The position numbers were made by a program, and so were the translations under genes. Below the pieces are notes generated by a model, which saw only the letters and a program-made list of their open reading frames with translations, was not told where the DNA came from and ran no database searches. 38,082 bases of DNA from Candidatus Curtissbacteria bacterium (GTDB taxonomy: Bacteria > Patescibacteriota > Microgenomatia > Curtissbacterales > GWA2-41-24), in the NCBI GenBank assembly GCA_016198325.1, contig JACQIV010000002.1, forward strand, positions 1 to 38,082, read 5' to 3'. Shown here piece by piece: positions 8,175-17,339 of this stretch; position 1 is the stretch's first letter, and each line of letters begins with the position of its first letter.

Positions 8175-9839
8175 ATGATCAATTTACTTAAAAACGGGGC
8201 AAATTTCCTTAAAAAAAGGCAGGAGGATATCCTGTCCGCTGCTTTTGTAATCGCAGTCTCCGTTGCCCTTTCCCGAGCACTTGGACTCATCCGCTACCGA
8301 TTACTTGCGTCTTATTTTGGGCACGACCTCAAGCTACTGGATAGCTTTATCGCAGCGTCAGTTCTCCCCGATGCCATTTTCGAGGTTCTGATTTTCGGGG
8401 CTATCGGTCTTGCATTTATTCCGGTTTTTTCCAAATACCTTCATGGCGATGAGATGCAAAGAGCTTGGAAATTTGCAAGCACTATGATCAGTATCGGCCT
8501 GGTAGTATTTCTTGTTTTCGCGATACTGATATTTGTTTTAGCACCTTACTTGCCCCAGTTTATCGCTCCGGGTGTAATTGCAAAGGATCCCCTAACCAGT
8601 CCCTTAATTGCCAGGCTTCTCAGGATTATGATTTTTGCCCAGGCTTTTTTCGTCGTCTCCATTTTCGTAACAGGTATATTGCAGTCTTTCCAAAGGTTTA
8701 TAGTCCCGGCTCTTGCCTCAATTTTTTACAATGCCGGAATTATTCTATCAATCATTTTTTTGGCGCCGGTATTTGGCATATACGCCCCTGCTTTAGGTAT
8801 GATACTTGGCGCGCTGCTGCATCTGTTAATTCAATTGCCTTTGGTAGGATCCCTAGGTCTGAGGTTTAAATTCAATTTCAACATTAAAGACCAAGATGTC
8901 CGGGAAACCTTTGCCCTCATGTGGCCCAGAATGCTCGGGCTTGGAATTATTAGGATTGCCGATCTTATCAATGTTGCCCTTGCATCTATTGCCGCTGTCG
9001 GTTCTATTGTCGCCTTTAACTTTGCTCAAGTTCTGCAACTGGTACCAATCTCACTTTTTGCCGGAAGTATTGCCCAGGCCGCTTTACCCTCCTTATCTCT
9101 GAGGATCCATGCTCAGAAGATGGACCAGTTCAGGACTCTTTTCCGGGAATCTTTTCATCAAATCCTTTTTTTAATTCTGCCATTTGCCGCGATCCTTGCG
9201 ATTCTAAGGATCCCTGTTGTTCGTCTGGTATTCGGCGCCCGCGAATTCCCCTGGGAAACTACCGTTTTAACAGGTAGGGTACTAATTGCTTTCTCAATTG
9301 GTATTGCTGCTCAGGCATCAGGCCTGCTTCTGCTGCGCGGGTTTCATGCGATCAAAGACAGTATGACTCCGGTAAAAATAAACATTGTAAGCGTTTTTAT
9401 TAATGTAACGCTCAGTGTTCTGTTTATTCTGGTTCTTAATCTGTCGCTAATCTACCTTGCCCTTTCTTATTCAGTAGGGTCAATCGTAAATGCTCTTTTA
9501 ATGCTATATATCCTCGACAAAAGGGTTCATTTCGAAAAGAAGGAATTTATCCTGCCAATTATTAAAATGGGTGCAATCAGTATTGTCACGGCATTCTCCC
9601 TCTATATTCCGATGAAATTTCTCGATCAATTGGTATTCGATACCACCAAAACTGTTGGTTTAATCTTTCTGACCTCGGTTGCAACTTCTGTCGGTTTATT
9701 TGTTTACTTCTCCCTTTCCTGGATATTCAAAGTAGAACAAGTCTATATTTTTGCCGCATTTATAAAAAGAGTCATCAAATGGCCGAGAAAAATCTTCGAA
9801 TCGGCATCCGCTTCTGTCGACGCCCAGCAAAAAATCTGA
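8175..9839 (+). CDS. murJ: Lipid II flippase MurJ/MviN
   Basis: 14-TM pattern, ALSRALGLIRYRLLASYFG, SFIAASVLPDAIFEVLIFGAIGLAFIPVFSKY, PALASIFYNAGIILSII, RGFHAIKDSMTPVKINI. Confidence 0.92.
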   Translation: MINLLKNGANFLKKRQEDILSAAFVIAVSVALSRALGLIRYRLLASYFGHDLKLLDSFIAASVLPDAIFEVLIFGAIGLAFIPVFSKYLHGDEMQRAWKFASTMISIGLVVFLVFAILIFVLAPYLPQFIAPGVIAKDPLTSPLIARLLRIMIFAQAFFVVSIFVTGILQSFQRFIVPALASIFYNAGIILSIIFLAPVFGIYAPALGMILGALLHLLIQLPLVGSLGLRFKFNFNIKDQDVRETFALMWPRMLGLGIIRIADLINVALASIAAVGSIVAFNFAQVLQLVPISLFAGSIAQAALPSLSLRIHAQKMDQFRTLFRESFHQILFLILPFAAILAILRIPVVRLVFGAREFPWETTVLTGRVLIAFSIGIAAQASGLLLLRGFHAIKDSMTPVKINIVSVFINVTLSVLFILVLNLSLIYLALSYSVGSIVNALLMLYILDKRVHFEKKEFILPIIKMGAISIVTAFSLYIPMKFLDQLVFDTTKTVGLIFLTSVATSVGLFVYFSLSWIFKVEQVYIFAAFIKRVIKWPRKIFESASASVDAQQKI

Positions 9840-9862
9840 CTTTTCTGATAAACTGTGCTTCC

Positions 9863-11773
9863 ATGAACATTAGGAATTTTGCCATTATTGCCCATATTGA
9901 CCACGGTAAATCAACACTTGCCGATCGCATTATGGAACTATGTGGTGCTGTTGAAAAAGGTCACCGGGAACAGCTTCTGGACAGCCTTGAACTGGAACGC
10001 GAACACGGCATAACCATCAAACTGAAGGCAATCCGCCTAAAATATACTTACTCTACACTTTTAGGCCCGCAGTCCGAAGGACGAGGACCGCATGGCATTG
10101 TATACACTTTTAACCTTCTCGATACCCCCGGCCACGTCGATTTTTCCTATGAAGTCTCAAGGTCTCTTGCGTCAGTCGAAGGAGCTCTTCTGGTTGTCGA
10201 TGCTACCCAGGGCCTACAAGCCCAAACGCTCTCTAACTTTAACTTGGCTGTCAACGCTGGGCTTCACCTTATACCCGTAATAAATAAAATAGATATGCCC
10301 GCCTCAGACGTCAAAAAAACCTCAAATGAGCTAATGGAACTTGGCTTTTTGGAAAATGAAATCATCAAAGTTTCAGCAAAAACGGGCGAAGGTGTCGGCT
10401 TACTGCTGGAAGAAATCGTTAAAAAAATCCCTCCACCCACCTTTCGTCATTCTGAACTCAATTTTGAGTCCTCGGAAAATAAGCACAGCTTTTCTACGAA
10501 TAAGCCCTCCTATTCAGAATCTGCATTGCAGGCTCTAATTTTCGATTCCTCCCTTGACCCGTACAAGGGAGTAATAGCCTCCATTAGGCTCTTTGCCGGG
10601 GAAATAAAATCCGGTGACAAAATCAAACTTGTCGCGACGGATACAGCAACCGAAATTCTACAACTCGGTTTTTTAACCCCAAAACCGGAATATGTCGAAA
10701 AACTTACCAGGGGGGAAATCGGATTTATTGTCACCAATCTCAAGAATTTGTCAAAAGTCAAAGTCGGGGATACGGTCACACTTTCTAATAACCCGGCACC
10801 ACTGCTTCCCGGCTACCAGGAAGCAAAACCGGTTGTCTTTCTTTCATTCTTCCCAGCAGATTCTGCCGACTTTTCCAAATTAAAAGAGGGCTTTGAAAAA
10901 CTCAAGTTGAATGATGCTGCTCTAACGTTCACCCCTGAATCCTCAATCAGCCTAGGCCAGGGCTTACGCGTTGGATTCCTCGGACTTCTTCATGCCCAAA
11001 TCACCCAGGAAAGGTTAGAAAGAGAACACAACCTCGATATTGTAGTTACATCACCATCTGTTAATTTCATAATCGACGGAAAACAAATTAATAAACCTTC
11101 GGAATTTACGGGAAATGCGGAAATCGTAAAAGAACCGTGGGCAAAAGTGACCATTTTTGCACCCCAAAAATATTACGGAGTCGTTACAAATATGGTTTAC
11201 GAAAAGAGGGGACAAATAGAAAACTTTGAAAACATCGGTGCTTCGACAAAAATCGAAGCAAACATGCCTCTTCTCGAAATCTTAATTGGATTTTACGACG
11301 ACCTTAAATCTCAAACTTCGGGCTACGCCTCCTTCGACTTTGAGGTAACCGACTACAAAGAAGCCAAACTGGTTAAACTCGACATCTTGGTTAATTACGA
11401 ACCGGTCGAGGGTCTTGCCCAGGTCGTTCCAACACAAAAAGCGGAAGATTTCGGCAGGAAACTGGTCGAAAAACTAAAAGAAATTATTCCACGCCAGAAT
11501 ATCCCGATTCCCGTCCAGGCAGTTATAAACTATCAGAAAATTAAAGGCGGAGTAGGCTCGCCCACCGTAGCTTCAGCGAAAGTGGGGGGCAAAATTTTGG
11601 CGCGAGAAACAATCCCTGCCTACCGCAAAGACGTCACCGCAAAACTATACGGTGGAGACGTTACCCGCAAAATGAAGCTTCTCGAAAAACAGAAAAAGGG
11701 TAAAAAACGCATGAAACGCTTCGGCAACGTAGATATCCCCCAAGAAGCGTTTCTAGCTGTCCTTAAAATCTAA
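9863..11773 (+). CDS. lepA: Elongation factor 4 (LepA)
   Basis: MNIRNFAIIAHIDHGKSTLADRIMELCGAV, DTPGHVDFSYEVSRSLASVEGALLVVDATQG, C-terminal KQKKGKKRMKRFGNVDIPQEAFLAVLK. Confidence 0.96.
   Translation: MNIRNFAIIAHIDHGKSTLADRIMELCGAVEKGHREQLLDSLELEREHGITIKLKAIRLKYTYSTLLGPQSEGRGPHGIVYTFNLLDTPGHVDFSYEVSRSLASVEGALLVVDATQGLQAQTLSNFNLAVNAGLHLIPVINKIDMPASDVKKTSNELMELGFLENEIIKVSAKTGEGVGLLLEEIVKKIPPPTFRHSELNFESSENKHSFSTNKPSYSESALQALIFDSSLDPYKGVIASIRLFAGEIKSGDKIKLVATDTATEILQLGFLTPKPEYVEKLTRGEIGFIVTNLKNLSKVKVGDTVTLSNNPAPLLPGYQEAKPVVFLSFFPADSADFSKLKEGFEKLKLNDAALTFTPESSISLGQGLRVGFLGLLHAQITQERLEREHNLDIVVTSPSVNFIIDGKQINKPSEFTGNAEIVKEPWAKVTIFAPQKYYGVVTNMVYEKRGQIENFENIGASTKIEANMPLLEILIGFYDDLKSQTSGYASFDFEVTDYKEAKLVKLDILVNYEPVEGLAQVVPTQKAEDFGRKLVEKLKEIIPRQNIPIPVQAVINYQKIKGGVGSPTVASAKVGGKILARETIPAYRKDVTAKLYGGDVTRKMKLLEKQKKGKKRMKRFGNVDIPQEAFLAVLKI
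10446..10523. repeat. Palindromic repeat-derived segment inside lepA
   Basis: Begins GTCATTCTGAAC (10446-10457), ends ATTCAGAATCT (10512-10522); 8-bp inverted arms ATTCTGAA 10449-10456 / TTCAGAAT 10513-10520; inner hairpin ACTCAA-TT-TTGAGT. Confidence 0.7.
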
Positions 11774-11783
11774 AAACGCAAAT

Positions 11784-12167
11784 TTGACAAGAAATGCTTT
11801 AATAAGTGTGGTGTCAGAAAGAAAGACCGAGCGATCAACTAAAATAGTCAGAAATGAGAATGGGCAAGCAGTGTTTGAGGGGACGCAATTTCTCATCCAT
11901 CAAATTATTAGTAGGGCAAATGTAATAGGTAATATTAAAGAAGCCAGAAGAGAATTTATAGAAGGTTACCCGCATTTATCCCCGGCACATTTTGATACTT
12001 CACAAGTGTATTATCAAAAGCATAAAGAAGAAATTGATGAGGTAATAAAAAAAGAGCGAAGACTACTCGCTGTTATGGTCAAGCACAATGTACCGGGACG
12101 AGGAGTCGACTTCGATGCATTAGAAGCTGATCCGGAATACCAAACACTCGAACAATCAACTCGCTAA
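11784..12167 (+). CDS. Hypothetical protein
   Basis: 127-aa ORF; no family recognised; true start may be internal. Confidence 0.5.
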   Translation: MTRNALISVVSERKTERSTKIVRNENGQAVFEGTQFLIHQIISRANVIGNIKEARREFIEGYPHLSPAHFDTSQVYYQKHKEEIDEVIKKERRLLAVMVKHNVPGRGVDFDALEADPEYQTLEQSTR

Positions 12168-12184
12168 ATTTTGCCTAAAAGTTG

Positions 12185-12190
12185 TATAAT
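12185..12190 (+). promoter_or_regulatory. -10 box TATAAT 8 nt before ATG 12199
   Basis: GTATAATTTCGCGCTATG; -35 is weak. Confidence 0.4.
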
Positions 12191-12198
12191 TTCGCGCT

Positions 12199-12396
12199 AT
12201 GACAGAACGAAAGCTGTTTGATAAAAACCTTAGGGACTTTGAAGATGATTTTGATTTCACGAACGTACCCATTGGTAAAGTTAATCGCGAAAGGCTAAAA
12301 ACGCCAAAATTCCCTCAACACGGAGGTTCTTTAAAAAGGGTAATTGTCCCTATAATTGAGGAAAAAGCGAAAGCTGCGGAAGAAAAAGCCAAATAA
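12199..12396 (+). CDS. Hypothetical small protein
   Basis: 65-aa ORF with a close upstream TATAAT. Confidence 0.45.
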   Translation: MTERKLFDKNLRDFEDDFDFTNVPIGKVNRERLKTPKFPQHGGSLKRVIVPIIEEKAKAAEEKAK

Positions 12397-12455
12397 ATTA
12401 CCATATAAAAGTTATTGGCCTTCTTAGAAAGGATCACTAGCTTCCGCAAACCCTC

Positions 12456-12493
12456 TTGACAACTATTAGCACTCATGATACATTGTCTGCTAG
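12456..12493 (+). promoter_or_regulatory. Putative hrcA-operon promoter TTGACA-N17-TACATT overlapping a degenerate CIRCE-like site
   Basis: -35 12456-12461, -10 12479-12484; TTAGCACTC 12466-12474 is a perfect CIRCE left half; right half GTCTGCTAG 12485-12493 is 6/9 with a 10-nt spacer. Confidence 0.6.
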
Positions 12494-12502
12494 TTCCGGA
12501 TT

Positions 12503-12544
12503 TCATTGTCAATCCTGAACTTGATTCAGGATCTAACAAATGAG
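12503..12544. repeat. Intergenic palindromic repeat
   Basis: TCATTGTCAATCCTGAA-CTTGA-TTCAGGATCTAACAAATGA; inverted arms ATCCTGAA/TTCAGGAT. Confidence 0.8.
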
Positions 12545-12645
12545 ATTAATTTGGTTTATTAAAGATTCTGCACTAAATTCAGAATGCAAACTATCCGTTC
12601 AAATTCGTAATGATTAGTTCAAATTAGTTAGTTGTTAATACAACC

Positions 12646-13359
12646 ATGGATTTATCCGAAAGACAAAAAAACTTGCTTCGCGCAATAATTGAAAAATATA
12701 TCGAAACCGGCGACGCAGTCGGCTCCGAGACTATTGAAAAAGGAGCCGCACTCGGTGTTTCTCCCGCAACTATCCGAAACGAAATGGTCAAATTAACGGC
12801 CCTTGGATACCTTAAACAACCCCACACATCGGCCGGCAGAATCCCGACTTCAATGGGTCTTAAGTTCTATGTCGATCAACTCATGGAAGAAAGGGCTCTC
12901 TCCTTAAAAGACGAAGTTGCTATCAAGGAAGAACTTGGGCAGGAAAAAGAAAAGTTCGACAAACTACTCAGGCACGCATCACAAGCTTTGGCAAGCCAAA
13001 CACATTCTCTTGCTGTTGCGTCCGACGAAGACGGCAATGTCTATGCATCCGGAATGGCTAACCTTCTTGATATTCCGGAGTTCTATGATATCGATATAAC
13101 CAGGACTATTCTCTCTATGGTCGATCGCGTAGAAATACTTAACCAAATCTTCGGCTTCCTTTCCCCGGAAGAACAGGTAAAAATTCTATTCGGCGAGGAA
13201 CTAAACATGCCCTTTCTTGAAGCTTGTGGTTTTGTAGTTTCACGCTACCGATCACCGAGCCACTTTGGGATGCTGGGTGTAATTGGGCCTTGTAGACTTA
13301 ATTATCAAACCGTCATACCGACAATGAGATACTTTTCGCAGATTCTTTCGGAGTTCTAA
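12646..13359 (+). CDS. hrcA: Heat-inducible transcription repressor HrcA (short)
   Basis: MDLSERQKNLLRAIIEKYIETGDAVGSETI...GVSPATIRNEMVKLTALGYLKQPHTSAGRIPTSMG; C-terminal GMLGVIGPCRLNYQTVIPTMRYFSQIL. Confidence 0.93.
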   Translation: MDLSERQKNLLRAIIEKYIETGDAVGSETIEKGAALGVSPATIRNEMVKLTALGYLKQPHTSAGRIPTSMGLKFYVDQLMEERALSLKDEVAIKEELGQEKEKFDKLLRHASQALASQTHSLAVASDEDGNVYASGMANLLDIPEFYDIDITRTILSMVDRVEILNQIFGFLSPEEQVKILFGEELNMPFLEACGFVVSRYRSPSHFGMLGVIGPCRLNYQTVIPTMRYFSQILSEF

Positions 13360-13360
13360 T

Positions 13361-13846
13361 ATGGCTAAAAAGAAAAAGGACGACAATTTAATTAATTTGG
13401 AAGACCAGCTCAAAAGAGCTCTTGCAGATTATCAGAACCTGGAAAGGCGGGTCGAAGAAGAAAAGAAACTACTCTCGGTACTTTATACGGCGATAGTTGT
13501 GGAAAAATTTCTTCCGGTTCTGGACAATTTGGAAGCGGCCCAAAGTCATATCAAAGACGAAGGACTCGCAATGGTTATCACCCAGTTTAAAGACGTACTT
13601 GCAAAAGAAGGTGTTGAAGAAGTAACAGCCGAAGGTCAGAATTTCGACCCGAAACTCCATGAAGCAATAGAAGCTGTTGAAGGCGAAGACGAAGGAAAAG
13701 TTGTCAAGGTTTTAAGTAAAGGTTATAAAATAAATGGTAAGGTGCTAAGGCCGGCAAAAGTAGTTGTCACCAAAGCAAGTTCCACCAAGTCGGAAAATAC
13801 AATGGAAGAGTTACAAGATATCAAGGAGGTTGGAGCAGACGCCTAA
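13361..13846 (+). CDS. grpE: Nucleotide exchange factor GrpE
   Basis: RALADYQNLERRVEEEK, VLDNLEAA, LAKEGVEEV...FDPKLHEAI, VLSKGYKINGKVLRPAKVVV. Confidence 0.92.
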   Translation: MAKKKKDDNLINLEDQLKRALADYQNLERRVEEEKKLLSVLYTAIVVEKFLPVLDNLEAAQSHIKDEGLAMVITQFKDVLAKEGVEEVTAEGQNFDPKLHEAIEAVEGEDEGKVVKVLSKGYKINGKVLRPAKVVVTKASSTKSENTMEELQDIKEVGADA

Positions 13847-13882
13847 GTTTAGCGTTAGTCTATTTGCGTTTAGCGAACAAAT

Positions 13883-15790
13883 ATGTCAAAAGTCATAGGA
13901 ATAGATTTAGGAACAACAAATTCGGTAGTTGCCGTTGTCGAAGGCGGTAAACCGAAAGTTATCCACTCGGCAGAAGGCAGAAACATCATACCGTCTGTTG
14001 TTGACCCGCAAAAGCACATCGTCGGTGATGTTGCCAAAAGGCAAATGGTTGTAAACCCCAAAACCACCATTTTTTCCGTTAAAAGGTTAATGGGCAGAAA
14101 GTTCAGAGATAAAGAAGTCGAACGCGATGCCAAATGGCTCCCCTACGAAATTAAATCCGGTCGCGAGGGTATGGCCGTTGTTAACGTCGAAGGTAAGGAT
14201 TACACTCCGCAGGAGATTTCGGCAATGGTTCTTGGCAAAATGAAGGCAGATGCAGAGGCTTACCTTGGCGAAAAAGTCGAAAAAGCGGTCATCACAGTGC
14301 CTGCCTACTTTGATGATGCCCAGAGGCAGGCAACCAAACAAGCAGGCGAAATTGCCGGGCTCAAAGTCGAAAGGATTATCAACGAACCGACAGCAGCCGC
14401 TCTTGCTTACGGTCTCGAAAAATCCCACGCCCACACTATTGCCGTCTACGATCTTGGTGGAGGAACTTTTGATATTTCGGTTCTCGAACTTGGTGAAGGT
14501 GTTTTCGAAGTTAAAGCAACTAATGGTGACACCCACCTTGGCGGAGACGATTTTGATTCCAAAATCGTTGAATATCTCATGGAAGAATTTAAAAAGGAAA
14601 GCGGGATGGATATTTCAAAGGATAGACAAGCCCTCCAGCGCCTAAGGGATGCTGCGGAAAAAGCCAAGATCGAACTTTCAACTACCACGGAAACCGAAAT
14701 TTCGATCCCCTATCTTACTGCGGATTCAGCAGGCCCTAAACATCTTTCCACAAAGCTGACACGCGCAAAACTCGAATCATTGGTAGGCGAGCTTGTCGAA
14801 AAAACTTTTGAACCGGTTAAAGCATGCCTTAAAGATTCCAAAATCACTGCCAAGGATGTAGACGAAATCATCCTGGTAGGTGGGATGACAAGGATGCCCA
14901 TGGTGCAGCAAAAAGTCCAGGAATTTTTTGGAAAAGAGCCTCACAAAGGAATCAATCCGGACGAAGTTGTCGCAATCGGGGCAGCGGTCCAAGGTGCGGT
15001 ATTAACCGGTGAAATGAAAGAAATGGTCCTTTTGGACGTCACTCCCCTAACTCTCGGAATCGAAACGCTGGGCGGGGTTTCTACGCCATTAATTACCAGA
15101 AATACTACTATCCCGACTTCAAAAACCGAAGTCTTCTCAACAGCTGCCGACAATCAGACTTCCGTTGAAATTAACGTTCTTCAGGGAGAAAGGCCAATGG
15201 CCTCCGACAACAAATCTTTGGGTCGGTTTATTCTCGACGGAATTCCGCCCGCTCCACGGGGGATTCCACAGGTCGAAGTCACCTTTGATTTGGATGCGTC
15301 CGGAATTCTTTCCGTCAAAGCCAAGGACAAGGCAACCGGCAAGGAACAAACGATTAAAATAACCGGCTCAACCGGCCTCACAAAAGACGAAATCGAAAGG
15401 ATGACCAAGGAGGCGGAAGCAAACGCCAAGGAAGACGAAGCCAAAAAGGAAGAAATCGAAGTAAGGAATAAAGCAGACGGCCTTGCATATCAGGCGGAAA
15501 AAGCTCTCAAAGATGCCGGTGACAAAGTCCCGGCAGAAGTAAAAACGGAAGTCGAAGAAAAAATAAAAGCATTAAAAGAAATCATGTCATCTGCACCGCT
15601 CGACGAAGTTAAACAAAAAACCGAAGACCTGTCAGCGGTACTTTCTAAAATTGGATCGGCAATGTATGGGCAAAATGAAGGTCCGGTAGAAAGTCAGGAA
15701 AAAAAGGAAAGCGAAGAAGAAACCCAAAAGGCCGACGAAAAACCTCAGGATTCGGAAGAGGTTCAAGAAGGAGAAGTAGTAAAGGAGTAA
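13883..15790 (+). CDS. dnaK: Molecular chaperone DnaK (Hsp70)
   Basis: [76 protein letters not shown]. Confidence 0.98.
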   Translation: MSKVIGIDLGTTNSVVAVVEGGKPKVIHSAEGRNIIPSVVDPQKHIVGDVAKRQMVVNPKTTIFSVKRLMGRKFRDKEVERDAKWLPYEIKSGREGMAVVNVEGKDYTPQEISAMVLGKMKADAEAYLGEKVEKAVITVPAYFDDAQRQATKQAGEIAGLKVERIINEPTAAALAYGLEKSHAHTIAVYDLGGGTFDISVLELGEGVFEVKATNGDTHLGGDDFDSKIVEYLMEEFKKESGMDISKDRQALQRLRDAAEKAKIELSTTTETEISIPYLTADSAGPKHLSTKLTRAKLESLVGELVEKTFEPVKACLKDSKITAKDVDEIILVGGMTRMPMVQQKVQEFFGKEPHKGINPDEVVAIGAAVQGAVLTGEMKEMVLLDVTPLTLGIETLGGVSTPLITRNTTIPTSKTEVFSTAADNQTSVEINVLQGERPMASDNKSLGRFILDGIPPAPRGIPQVEVTFDLDASGILSVKAKDKATGKEQTIKITGSTGLTKDEIERMTKEAEANAKEDEAKKEEIEVRNKADGLAYQAEKALKDAGDKVPAEVKTEVEEKIKALKEIMSSAPLDEVKQKTEDLSAVLSKIGSAMYGQNEGPVESQEKKESEEETQKADEKPQDSEEVQEGEVVKE

Positions 15791-15792
15791 AA

Positions 15793-16326
15793 GTGGATGG
15801 AAGAGGACAGGAACATAGCATCATCCGGAACGCTGAAATCCGCAATACCAAGACCAGCCTTTCTTATAATGACTTTCGCCTAATCGCAGACCTGGCCCTT
15901 AGCAATTGGCTTACACATCAGCCGGAATTATTCGCAACTGCAGATACACTAACGCTTTTGCGCCTCAAGGAAGAACAGGACCTACCCCAAATCGATAAAG
16001 AAACACTTGAAAAAGTTTGGAAAGTACGTTCCGCTTGGATGAAACAAATAAGAAGAGAAAACGATATATTCCCAAAAGATCAGGAATTCAAACCCACTAA
16101 ACGGAATCAATCGGCTATCCTTTTTATGATAGATATGTTAAAAAATGACCCTCATCCCGCAGCAGTTAGGCTTAAGGGTTGGGTGGCAAAATGGGGTATA
16201 ACTTTACCGCTGGAAAAAGTTCAGATGCCGGACGATTTCATTGAACAAATTTCTGTTACTCCCAAGAATTATACCGCCCAACGTGCAATTGCCAAGCGAA
16301 AGGTTAGAGAAGAAATCCAAACATAA
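15793..16326 (+). CDS. Hypothetical protein between dnaK and dnaJ (GTG start)
   Basis: 177-aa ORF opening 2 nt after the dnaK stop; no recognised family. Confidence 0.65.
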   Translation: MDGRGQEHSIIRNAEIRNTKTSLSYNDFRLIADLALSNWLTHQPELFATADTLTLLRLKEEQDLPQIDKETLEKVWKVRSAWMKQIRRENDIFPKDQEFKPTKRNQSAILFMIDMLKNDPHPAAVRLKGWVAKWGITLPLEKVQMPDDFIEQISVTPKNYTAQRAIAKRKVREEIQT

Positions 16327-16338
16327 TTAAAGATCAAT

Positions 16339-17217
16339 ATGTCAACCAAAAAAGACTATTACGAGGTACTTGGTGTTTCAAAAAACGCTAACGCGGAGGA
16401 ATTAAAAAAAGCCTACCGCAATTTGGCGCGGAAACACCACCCGGATGTAGATAAATCTCCGAACGCCGAAAAAACCTTCAAAGAAATAAACGAAGCGTAT
16501 CAGGTTCTTTCCGACCCTCAGAAAAAGGGTGCTTACGACCAATATGGCCATTCCGCTTTTGAACCAGGTGCTGGAGGATTTGGTGGAGCACAAGCAGGTG
16601 GTCCGTTCGGTGGTCAGGGTGGGTTCCGCACGTATACCTGGTCTTCGGGAGGGGGGCAACAAGGCGGACAGGATTTTGGGGATTTTGGCGGTTTTGCTGA
16701 CCCTTTCGATATATTCGAAATGGTTTTTGGTGAAAGGTCTCCCTTCGGTCGCGCCCAACGGCTTCCCCGCTACGTACTTCAGTTGGATTTTACAGATGCA
16801 GTACATGGAACAGAAAAAGAAGTCGAAATAAACGGTAAAAAACAAAAGATCAAAATTCCCGCAGGTGTCGACAGTGGTACCGAAATCCGCTTTTCCGAAT
16901 ACATAATAGTTTGTGAAGTTAAAAACGACCCCAGGTTTGTAAGGCGAGGGCAGGATATCGTTACCGAAAAGGAAATTTCATATTCCCAGGCAGCCCTTGG
17001 CGCAGTCACCGAAATCAGAACTATCGACGGACCGGTTAAAATTAAAATCCCCTCCGGCACCCAACCGGGTACGCAAATCCGTCTCCGCGCAAAGGGGGTT
17101 CCAAAAGTCCACTCGCACTCCCGCGGCGACCACTACGTAATAATCCGTGTGACCATTCCGAATAAATTAAACCGCGAACAAAAAAGGTTGTTGGAAGAAC
17201 TCGAAGAAATTTCTTAA
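16339..17217 (+). CDS. DnaJ-family co-chaperone without zinc finger (type B / CbpA-like)
   Basis: [36 protein letters not shown]-rich region, C-terminal beta domains; no CxxCxGxG repeats. Confidence 0.9.
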   Translation: MSTKKDYYEVLGVSKNANAEELKKAYRNLARKHHPDVDKSPNAEKTFKEINEAYQVLSDPQKKGAYDQYGHSAFEPGAGGFGGAQAGGPFGGQGGFRTYTWSSGGGQQGGQDFGDFGGFADPFDIFEMVFGERSPFGRAQRLPRYVLQLDFTDAVHGTEKEVEINGKKQKIKIPAGVDSGTEIRFSEYIIVCEVKNDPRFVRRGQDIVTEKEISYSQAALGAVTEIRTIDGPVKIKIPSGTQPGTQIRLRAKGVPKVHSHSRGDHYVIIRVTIPNKLNREQKRLLEELEEIS

Positions 17218-17231
17218 ATCACCCCTTGGTC

Positions 17232-17286
17232 ATCCTGAACCGATTCGGCCTGAGGGCTCACGGCCTCGAAGGCTTGATTCAGGATC
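17232..17286. repeat. Compound intergenic palindromic repeat (same family, internal nested palindrome)
   Basis: ATCCTGAAC-[CGATTCGGCCTGAGGGCTCACGGCCTCGAAGGC]-TTGATTCAGGATCTAA; outer ATCCTGAA/TTCAGGAT, nested TTCG.GGCC/GGCC.CGAA. Confidence 0.75.
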
Positions 17287-17339
17287 TAATTTGACATCCC
17301 CAAAGCCTGAGCTTTGATATACTTTACCCGTAATCCAAA

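Noticed and set aside
12466-12493. Canonical CIRCE element
   Set aside because: Only the left half is perfect; right half 6/9 with a 10-nt spacer, so reported only as degenerate CIRCE-like.
14087-15444. Several minus-strand and alternate-frame ORFs over dnaK
   Set aside because: They are shadows of a strongly conserved plus-strand gene and have no recognisable domains.
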